NCBI RefSeq assembly: GCF_021190955.1
Contig: NZ_JAIOAO010000001.1
Location: 124,001 to 188,000 of the forward strand
DNA from: Parachryseolinea silvisoli
GTDB taxonomy: Bacteria; Bacteroidota; Bacteroidia; Cytophagales; Cyclobacteriaceae
DNA length: 64,000 bases
Reading direction: 5' to 3'
Both the position numbers and the translations under genes were made by a program. Positions 8,593-15,560 of the stretch are shown here, one piece after another. The notes below the pieces were generated by a model, which worked only from the letters and a program-made list of their open reading frames with translations, was not told the DNA's origin and made no database searches. Position 1 is the stretch's first letter. Each line of letters opens with the position of its first letter.

Positions 8593-10830
8593 TCACTCAA
8601 GCTTCGCCCGAACACCAATCGTTGCGCGAAGGAGGTTTTGAAAACTTCCCTCCGCGTCCAAATCCCGGGGCAGTGTAGCGACATACCGTTGGTTCAAAGC
8701 ATTTTGGATACTCATAAAAATTGTGACGTACCCCTTATGCGTATATCCTGCCGATATATTTACCAACGAATACCCAGCCGCAGTTTCCCGCTTTTCCTCA
8801 TCCTGAGGACGGAGTTGATTCATGCGCTGGCGGCCGGACTGTAACAGACGGACAGAAAAATTAACCAGCTTATACTTTCCGTCTATGCCCAATCTGTACT
8901 GCCACGGAGTGATGGCCGGCTGCTCTACGTCATTTGCGGAGGACGCAAGGTTCGACTCCACCCCTTCCAGATAACTTAACGACGAATAGGCCATCAGCCT
9001 GGTCCGGCCGACAGTAAAGGTAGCGTTGACCCGCAGGTTTCCGCCATAATTATGTTGTGAGCTTTTGTTCATGGGAACTTCAATGTAGTCCACCTCCCAG
9101 CCCAAAAATTTGTTGCCGTATAAATTGGTATTTCCCTCGTCGGCAACATTCTGAATGATGTTACGGATCGTTGTATTGTATGCCGTAAGTGTGATACTAA
9201 CATCTTTACCGATTTTTTGATTTACACTTACCTCCACGGTATGCGAAGTGATTGGCTTTAGATTTGGGTTGGGCAGATGCCAGTGCCTGGAGCGGTATGT
9301 GGCCCCCGAATCGGTAGAATAAAACGACCCATAGGATTCATATGTCACCATCGGCGATGGCGCCAAATAGGCAGTGCCATAGAGCACCTTGATTGTCGTT
9401 TTTTGAAACGGTTGAAAAACCGCTCCAATGCGTGGGTTAACCGTTGCGCCGAATCTTGAATTGTAATCATACCGGCCGCCGAGGGTAAAGGACATCTTCT
9501 TTACCGGATTATACTGAAGCTGGACATACGACCCCACATTGGTATATATAAGTGGAAAGAATTTGGCCTCAATGCCGGGATTACCGTCATAAACGGAATT
9601 AAGCAGAACACCGCTTCTTGCCCGGCTTCGGTTTACCGGATACTGTAGCTCCGGTGTTTTAGGAAGAGACTGAAAAATCTCATACGTCGCACCCCCCGTA
9701 AGACCGATTTTTTCAGAAAAAGCATAAATAAGTTGCTGCTCAATTTTTTGCATGGAGCCGGTGCTATACTTATAGCCATGCTCCATCCCCCCATAAAGAT
9801 TACGGAAGTTCGATTTGGGGTTTACTTCATAAAAGCTGGCGGTGAGTGTGCTGACAGACTTTAAATCGCCGGTTTCAGTCGTATAGTTCGCACTTGCCGT
9901 GGTCACGCCATGGCCGTAAAAAACGTTACGGTTAAACACCGCGTCGTCCGGGCTGAGCGTTGTTGACGTGGGCACAGCCACATAGTGATGCAGGAGCATC
10001 AGGGAAAAACCACCCTTTTCGATGGATGAATACACATTGTAGGCCTTCAGGGGAGCCGCGAACTCAGGATTCACCGTACCAGGGCGGGGAGTCATTGGGC
10101 CCAACGCGGTGTTGAATACGCCAGTCTCGTGTGAGCCCATACGAAAATAATCCGGATAGCTTTTCGAAAAATCAGGCTGGGCATCATACGAATACAGTCC
10201 GGCTATGCAAAACTTCAGGCCGTTCTTCAAATTTCTGTTAAGAACTAAAGAAGTGTTGCTATAACCCTGTGTTCCGCCTATGGCCGTTGCCGTCAGCTCA
10301 TTTTCTTCACCGGCCTTCCGTGTAATGATATTGATAACACCCCCCATAGCATCCGCTCCATACAGAGCCGACCCGGGTCCGTACACTACTTCGATTTGTT
10401 TCGCCAGGTAGATAGGATAGTTTTCAAGAACTGGGAGCGGCTCGTTCGTAGGGGACGAAATTCGTACTCCGTCTATCAAAATCGTAAAATAATCCTGTCT
10501 GGAAATGCCCCGTATGCCCACGGGGTTGTAAAACTGCGGGTCGGACTTATCTTTTACCAAAAAGTCGGGCAGATCGTTGAGCACCTCTGCGAGGTTCCGG
10601 TAGCCTCTCAGTTCGATAAGATCTTTTGTGATCACTAATACAGTAGCCGGCGCCTGTTCCTGTTTCTGACTATTACGGGTGGGCGTGACAACGGTCACGT
10701 TCATGAGGTCTTCGAAAGATAAATCCAGCAGCTTGTCAAGCTTTAGTGTATCCGATGACTGGGGCTCCTGGGCAACAGCTGACGTGAGGAAGAAGATGCA
10801 ACCTGTGGCCGTGAGAAATTTCCGGATCAT
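8593..10830 (-). CDS. TonB-dependent outer-membrane receptor
   Basis: A 745-residue protein with signal peptide (ATGCIFFLTSAVAQ), a short N-terminal segment LDLSFEDLMNVTVVTPTR typical of receptors linked to YfiR-type genes, a plug domain (~60-180: ATVLVITKDLIELRGYRN, GIRGISRQDYFTILIDGVRI, VYGPGSALYGADAMGGVINI) and a long 22-strand barrel. It imports a ligand or relays a signal through TonB-ExbBD; substrate unknown. The C-terminus ends IGVRAKLE, without the usual final Phe. It converges with the YfiR-like gene with 27 bases between and so cannot be in the same transcript, but the association recurs in related genomes (family knowledge). Confidence 0.92.
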   Translation of the reverse strand: MIRKFLTATGCIFFLTSAVAQEPQSSDTLKLDKLLDLSFEDLMNVTVVTPTRNSQKQEQAPATVLVITKDLIELRGYRNLAEVLNDLPDFLVKDKSDPQFYNPVGIRGISRQDYFTILIDGVRISSPTNEPLPVLENYPIYLAKQIEVVYGPGSALYGADAMGGVINIITRKAGEENELTATAIGGTQGYSNTSLVLNRNLKNGLKFCIAGLYSYDAQPDFSKSYPDYFRMGSHETGVFNTALGPMTPRPGTVNPEFAAPLKAYNVYSSIEKGGFSLMLLHHYVAVPTSTTLSPDDAVFNRNVFYGHGVTTASANYTTETGDLKSVSTLTASFYEVNPKSNFRNLYGGMEHGYKYSTGSMQKIEQQLIYAFSEKIGLTGGATYEIFQSLPKTPELQYPVNRSRARSGVLLNSVYDGNPGIEAKFFPLIYTNVGSYVQLQYNPVKKMSFTLGGRYDYNSRFGATVNPRIGAVFQPFQKTTIKVLYGTAYLAPSPMVTYESYGSFYSTDSGATYRSRHWHLPNPNLKPITSHTVEVSVNQKIGKDVSITLTAYNTTIRNIIQNVADEGNTNLYGNKFLGWEVDYIEVPMNKSSQHNYGGNLRVNATFTVGRTRLMAYSSLSYLEGVESNLASSANDVEQPAITPWQYRLGIDGKYKLVNFSVRLLQSGRQRMNQLRPQDEEKRETAAGYSLVNISAGYTHKGYVTIFMSIQNALNQRYVATLPRDLDAEGSFQNLLRATIGVRAKLE

Positions 10831-10930
10831 TACTGTCGTTTGGGGGTTATTTTAACATGAAGCGGTTTTATCCCGTGACGATACGCATGTAAAATACCTT
10901 TTTGAGCGGTAGCGTCTTATCAGGGAATTG

Positions 10931-11029
10931 CTGATTTGTAAAAATCAGGGATGCCCGCGCAGGGTCTTGTATTCTTAAAGAATGAAACTAAAATCCAGGC
11001 ATTCCGTACAATGCTTATAATTTCATTCT
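10931..11029. other. Structured intergenic region between divergent genes (10831-11126)
   Basis: This stretch has no gene. It contains a 7-bp hairpin CTGATTT/AAATCAG (10931-10948) and a perfect 9-bp inverted repeat AGAATGAAA (10979-10987) / TTTCATTCT (11021-11029) with a 33-base loop, then the terminator at 11034. Promoters for both flanking genes should lie here. A short leader RNA or sRNA ending at the terminator is possible but only inferred. Confidence 0.4.
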
Positions 11030-11033
11030 AATT

Positions 11034-11083
11034 AAAGCCCATCATGGCAGTCGCAAAACGAGCTGTCATGATGGGCTTTTTTT
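11034..11083 (+). terminator. Intrinsic terminator ahead of the cysteine-rich protein gene
   Basis: AAAGCCCATCATGGCAG (11034-11050) pairs with CTGTCATGATGGGCTTT with one G-T pair, followed by seven T. It lies in front of, not behind, the gene at 11127 and upstream of the divergent TonB gene, so it must end a short leader RNA or an sRNA, or attenuate the 11127 gene. Confidence 0.75.
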
Positions 11084-11126
11084 GTTTACCAAAAAAAAGT
11101 AGTCAAAAACAAACCCTCTAAATTTT

Positions 11127-12989
11127 ATGAAGTACATCATTAAAGGACACCTTTGTGGTCATTTGTGTGACGATTGTTCAGAATCGTTAGCCGGCGTGGA
11201 AGTATTGCTCTATCTGCCCTGGCAAAAAGAAAGGATAGTAGAAACCACCGTTGCCGACACGAAAGAAACATTTCACCTGGTAGAAAAGGAAGAAAAAGCA
11301 GCCAGAAAAAGTTTGCTGATTGCGACCACAAAGACCGATGAAAATGGAGATTATCAATTTACCCTGGATGAAAAATATGGCAAGACCACATCCTTTGATA
11401 TTGATTTTGTGTGTGGACAGGTACCTGGCAACAAGAAATCCATAAAAGAGCCGCTGCAGTTTCATCTTACTACGATCTTTGCGCAATGGCGGCTCGAAAG
11501 AGAAACGGATAATTACTATTTCCAATGGAGGTATTGTATCGCAGCAAAATGGTGGTGTCATATTCGTGGTCACTATTTTGACGCCTGGGTAATTTGCGGG
11601 CACATGTATGTATGCGGTACAAAGACGCCTATACCCGGCGTTAAAGTAACCGCCTGGGACGCGGACTTCTTAACGGATGACAACCTGGGCAGCGCTGTCA
11701 CAGACGTTAACGGGCACTTCAGAATTGATTATACGTCGCGTGATTTCAAACAAACGTTCTTGTCGCCCTGGATAAATGTGGAAACGGACAAGGGTAATCC
11801 GTTCACATTCCAAAGCGGGCCGGATGTGTATTTCAAGTACGAATACAACGGCTCAGCAATACAGGGTGAGACTTCTGCTAACCGTCGAAAAAATGTTGGT
11901 TATTGTCTCTGTGTAGAGCTTTGTCTGAAAGAAATAATTGTTCCGCCCACCGGTATTCCGGCTTCCTTTACCAAGATCGGTAATAATGGAAATCACTTCA
12001 TCAACGAGCTCGTAGCCAGCGGAAACCCCAATGTGATTGCACTGGCCACTGGAAAAACTCCGGCCGGGCAGGCTTTTTTCAGCTGTATTAAATTGCGCGG
12101 TAGCCTCACCCAAAAATTAAATGGCGCTGCGATGGAATATAGCTTCGATACCATCGAGACGAACGGCCCCGGCGGACCGGAAATCGGTGTATGGAAAAAA
12201 GTAACGGCATCTCAAATGTGTGAAGCGGAAATCGGGACATTCTTCACGTTTACCGGCGACCCGATGAATCCTATCAGCATTACGCCATACAAAGTGGGTA
12301 ATGTGAGCGGAGGTGTCGATGGCAGTGGCTGGATAGCAGTACCCCAGGCTTCCAATTTTGCGCCCAACATTAATGGCGAATTGCTGAGCCTGAATACCGA
12401 TACGCTGAATGGTGGAATAGTAAATATGGCTGGACTCGTTCAGGGGCAATCTACCACTACCCTTGCTGCTCTTCAGCAAAATCGTTTTTTCAAAATACGT
12501 ATGAGAAAACGTGCGGTAGGCAACGCCGCTTCTGAAGTAACGGCGGGGGTTTCCAACCCGGTAGCAATGTTCAACACTATTTATCAAAACGTTCCGCAGT
12601 TTGGCTCATGGATGCCCCAAACCTCAAATGAGCGAGGTGTCGCGTGTATTGATATTCAGGAAATGATCGGTGGCGGCGGAGGTACCGGATGTACACCGAT
12701 CACGGACGCGCTTCACGTAAACTATACGGCCGCCAATCCCAACATGGGAGCCGTAAGCCTTACGCTCTATGGGCCCGGGGGACCGTACTCGATTCAAAAT
12801 ATTTCTCCGGTAAACTCGGTACCCGAAACCTTTGGAACGGCTACAGAATTACACAACCCTGCCCTGGTACCGGTTAGCACTTTAGACAAATGTGCATACA
12901 CGGTCATCTTTTCGGTTGAATTGAAACTTACCAATGGAGAGAACCAGCATGGTAATATTGAAGATTGGTTATCCTTCTGTAAGAATTAG
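11127..12989 (+). CDS. Cysteine-rich protein with transthyretin-like domains, unknown function
   Basis: A 620-residue protein without a signal peptide. Two carboxypeptidase-regulatory/transthyretin-like beta-sandwich segments can be seen: ~5-110 (LAGVEVLLYLPW ... TKTDENGDYQFTLDE) and ~155-225 (CGTKTPIPGVKVTAWDAD ... VTDVNGHFRIDYT), each with the Gly-Val turn and the D.NG.F strand. The rest has no family that I know. Cysteines are frequent and clustered (HLCGHLCDDC at the start, WWCHIRGHYFDAWVICGHMY, YCLCVELC), unusual for a large bacterial protein lacking an export signal. The gene stands alone, preceded by a terminator-like hairpin and followed by another. It could be secreted by a non-Sec route or be a metal-binding cytoplasmic protein; neither is shown. 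Confidence 0.8.
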   Translation: MKYIIKGHLCGHLCDDCSESLAGVEVLLYLPWQKERIVETTVADTKETFHLVEKEEKAARKSLLIATTKTDENGDYQFTLDEKYGKTTSFDIDFVCGQVPGNKKSIKEPLQFHLTTIFAQWRLERETDNYYFQWRYCIAAKWWCHIRGHYFDAWVICGHMYVCGTKTPIPGVKVTAWDADFLTDDNLGSAVTDVNGHFRIDYTSRDFKQTFLSPWINVETDKGNPFTFQSGPDVYFKYEYNGSAIQGETSANRRKNVGYCLCVELCLKEIIVPPTGIPASFTKIGNNGNHFINELVASGNPNVIALATGKTPAGQAFFSCIKLRGSLTQKLNGAAMEYSFDTIETNGPGGPEIGVWKKVTASQMCEAEIGTFFTFTGDPMNPISITPYKVGNVSGGVDGSGWIAVPQASNFAPNINGELLSLNTDTLNGGIVNMAGLVQGQSTTTLAALQQNRFFKIRMRKRAVGNAASEVTAGVSNPVAMFNTIYQNVPQFGSWMPQTSNERGVACIDIQEMIGGGGGTGCTPITDALHVNYTAANPNMGAVSLTLYGPGGPYSIQNISPVNSVPETFGTATELHNPALVPVSTLDKCAYTVIFSVELKLTNGENQHGNIEDWLSFCKN

Positions 12990-13014
12990 GTTTCATTGAG
13001 AGCAGGTCTAAGGG

Positions 13015-13080
13015 CGAGTGCGGGCGCTACAAAAAACAGAACGAATCTGTTAGCGCTTACACTCGCTCTGTTTTCTGTAG
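13015..13080 (+). terminator. Terminator element with crossing stems (copy 1)
   Basis: Between convergent genes. Stem A: CGAGTG (13015-13020) with CACTCG (13060-13065), continued by CGCTA (13025-13029) with TAGCG (13051-13055). Stem B: CTACAAAAAACAG (13027-13039) with CTGTTTTCTGTAG (13068-13080), one mismatch. A and B cross, so they are alternatives or a pseudoknot. The right side CACTCGCTCTGTTTTCTGTAG differs in one base from the element next to tRNA-Glu at 24402-24468. Confidence 0.6.
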
Positions 13081-13110
13081 ACCGCGGGTTGCCGTGCTGT
13101 TGTTAAAAAA

Positions 13111-15042
13111 TCACGTGGCATCGCTCTCGATATACTTATTTACGGTTTCAAAAAAATGCTGTTCCGTATAGGGTTTTGTGATGTGATAGTTCATTCCCGA
13201 AGCCAGACTTTGTCGTATGTCATCTTCATAGCCGTTGGCCGATAGGGCAAGTATGGGCATCGTGAAATTCAGTCTGCGCATTTCGGCCGTTGTTTCATAT
13301 CCGTTGATCCCCGGCATTTGGATATCCATGAGTACCAGATTGAATTGCGTTCTTTTAACCAAATCGATTGCGTCGAATCCGCTTTGGGTGATCGTAACCT
13401 CGGCACCGAATTTTTTTAACATCTTCTTTGCCACTAATAAATTCATCGGATTATCATCTACCACCAGGATCGTGACCGGGTTTTTAAAGGCTAATTTCTT
13501 TTGAGTATTTGTCGTTTGCGTTTCACTTGGCAATCTACCGGGCACATTCAAGGTTAATGAAAAACGGAATATTGAACCTGTATTCCGTACCGGGTCTGCC
13601 GGACTCTCCACGGAAACACTTCCTTTCATCTGCGCCAGCAGGTTCTTCACGATACTTAGCCCAAGCCCGGTGCCGCCATACTTCCGCGTGATGCTATCAT
13701 CTGCCTGGGTGAAGCTCTGGAAGATCAGGTCCAATTTTTCCTTCGGTATGCCGAAGCCGGTGTCGGTAACCGTACCGTGGATGACTAATTCCGCCGATTT
13801 GCGCGCATGAAGTGCCAATCGGATATCTATACTTCCTTCCTCCGTAAATTTGATGGCATTGCTAATCAGGTTTGTCAGTACCTGTGATACGCGTGTAGGG
13901 TCTCCGATTACTTCTGCCGGAATTAACGGATCGATGTGACAGGATAGTGTAAGTCCCTTTTGATCGGCAAGAAATTTATACGAATTAACAGTGGCAGAAA
14001 TTGTTTTATGAAAATCAAACGTGATGCTCTCTAACTGAAGCTTCTTGTTTTCAATCTTGCTCAGATCGAGAATGTCGTTCACTAAGCGCGCCAGGCTCTT
14101 GCCGGATTCATGAACAACTTCCAGGTAGCCGCGATGCTCATCGGAAATTTGCTCTCCCAGCATAATTTGTGTGAGCCCCAGTATGCCATTCAGCGGCGTG
14201 CGTATTTCGTGACTCATGTTTGCCAGAAACTTACTTTTGGAGTTGTTTGCCTCTTCGGCAAACTCCTTCGCTTCCTGTAGGGATTGCTCGATCTGCTTAC
14301 GTTCTGAAATGTCCTGAATTGTTCCCTTCAAATTAACGACAGCGTTAGTTTCGTCCGCGAGCGCTTCGCCAATGCAAAGAACATCTTTTACGCTTTGGTC
14401 ATCCTGAACGATCTTCATCTCTAACACAAAATCCTCCTTTTTTTCAATAGCGGACCGGATCAGGTGGTTGAGCTTCGGCAAGTAATCCTTATGTACCTTC
14501 TTTCTGAATGCGTCAAACAGGTTAGCGGTATCATTTTTGGTTAAGCCCAAAATCCGGTACGCCTCATGAGACGCTTTTAACGTCAATAACGAACCATCCA
14601 GCTCCCAGCTACCCACCTTGGCAATGGATTGTGCCTCATTAAGCTTGTTCCGCTCAGTTTCCAGTTCCAGTTTTGAGGCAGTAGTTTGCTGTAATTCTTC
14701 GCCCAGGATATTTATACCGGTAGCAATGGCGTCCATGACGGTGCCGTTTTCTGATATCGAAAGTTTTTGTGTGAAATCATGGTTGGCAAACGAGCTGATC
14801 ACTTCGATGAAACTATTGACGGTTTGCTCGTGCGTCTTTTCTACACTGTTCAACTGTACCTGGTCCGCCCACTCATTGAGGTGGGCCGCAATTTTCGCCA
14901 ACGGACTATCGTCAAAATCAATAACAATGCGTTTTGAAAAATCCCCATTCGCCATCGCCTCGCTTAATTCCAATACTTTCTGCAGCAACTGGATATCAAC
15001 AGCTATGGTTCCAGTCTGAGCATCATCCTTCATCTTTGCCAT
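13111..15042 (-). CDS. Soluble hybrid histidine kinase (HAMP-like, PAS, HisKA, HATPase, REC)
   Basis: A 643-residue cytoplasmic protein. The first ~125 residues hold two HAMP-like repeats without membrane segments (LSEAMANGDFSKRIVIDF, SSFANHDFTQKLSISENG). A PAS domain follows (~137-250, AKVGSWELDGSLLTLKASHE to DISERKQ), then HisKA with His278 (NMSHEIRTPLNGILG), the ATPase domain (NLISNAIKFTE, DTGFGIP, GGTGLGLSIVKN) and a C-terminal receiver with Asp573 (LMDIQMPGINGYE). No Hpt is present, so an external one is needed to pass phosphate on. It lies 97 bases downstream of the STAS-like gene on the same strand and could share the transcript with the oxoamine-synthase gene. Confidence 0.92.
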   Translation of the reverse strand: MAKMKDDAQTGTIAVDIQLLQKVLELSEAMANGDFSKRIVIDFDDSPLAKIAAHLNEWADQVQLNSVEKTHEQTVNSFIEVISSFANHDFTQKLSISENGTVMDAIATGINILGEELQQTTASKLELETERNKLNEAQSIAKVGSWELDGSLLTLKASHEAYRILGLTKNDTANLFDAFRKKVHKDYLPKLNHLIRSAIEKKEDFVLEMKIVQDDQSVKDVLCIGEALADETNAVVNLKGTIQDISERKQIEQSLQEAKEFAEEANNSKSKFLANMSHEIRTPLNGILGLTQIMLGEQISDEHRGYLEVVHESGKSLARLVNDILDLSKIENKKLQLESITFDFHKTISATVNSYKFLADQKGLTLSCHIDPLIPAEVIGDPTRVSQVLTNLISNAIKFTEEGSIDIRLALHARKSAELVIHGTVTDTGFGIPKEKLDLIFQSFTQADDSITRKYGGTGLGLSIVKNLLAQMKGSVSVESPADPVRNTGSIFRFSLTLNVPGRLPSETQTTNTQKKLAFKNPVTILVVDDNPMNLLVAKKMLKKFGAEVTITQSGFDAIDLVKRTQFNLVLMDIQMPGINGYETTAEMRRLNFTMPILALSANGYEDDIRQSLASGMNYHITKPYTEQHFFETVNKYIESDAT

Positions 15043-15139
15043 TTACCGTAGCATTAAAAGTATTCGTTTTTGATCCTCTACTTCAGTCAGTCCTGCCACC
15101 GACGACACCTACTGAAATCCCTCGCGCATTTCTGTAGCG

Positions 15140-15556
15140 TTATTTAAGCACAGCGTTTTCCATTTTTATTTTAAGCAACCAATTCAAAGCATCTTGCCTA
15201 TTGGTAAAGAACCGGGCAGGAATAGCAGGAGTGTTCACTTTCAGATAAAGATTCACCAGAAGTGTTGCCACTACGTTATTGGATAGGAAAGCTCCCCCTA
15301 AAAGCCCCTTCAGACCACCGTCTTTACTATTCATAAAATCGCGCGCTTCTTTCGTAGTCGTCTTTAAATTGGTCACGTCTATCAGGGCATATACGGATCT
15401 CCCATGGGTGTATGCCAGGCGATCCCGAACTAACTCCCGGGCGATCGTGATATCCATTTCCAGCGCCGGCGCATAATTCCAGAAGATGATCTCCTCATCT
15501 ACGCCGTTCATCCAAAAAGACGTCGTTTTATACTCTTTGAGGTTATGCCGTTCCAT
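15140..15556 (-). CDS. STAS/SpoIIAA-like protein (DUF7793-type)
   Basis: A 138-residue soluble protein with the alternating strand-helix pattern of SpoIIAA-like proteins: SFWMNGVDEEIIFWNYA, the central strand SVYALIDVTNL, and the end IPARFFTNRQDALNWL. The C-terminal domain of the membrane kinase at 60281-62266 ends the same way (FRTFQEATAWL) and also has an Ala-Asp-Ile core strand, so the two are probably relatives. It starts 4 bases after the stop of the oxoamine synthase/GNAT gene, so it is translationally linked to it. Such proteins usually work by contact with a signalling partner; the partner here is likely to be one of the nearby kinases (inference). Confidence 0.75.
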   Translation of the reverse strand: MERHNLKEYKTTSFWMNGVDEEIIFWNYAPALEMDITIARELVRDRLAYTHGRSVYALIDVTNLKTTTKEARDFMNSKDGGLKGLLGGAFLSNNVVATLLVNLYLKVNTPAIPARFFTNRQDALNWLLKIKMENAVLK

Positions 15557-15560
15557 ACCT

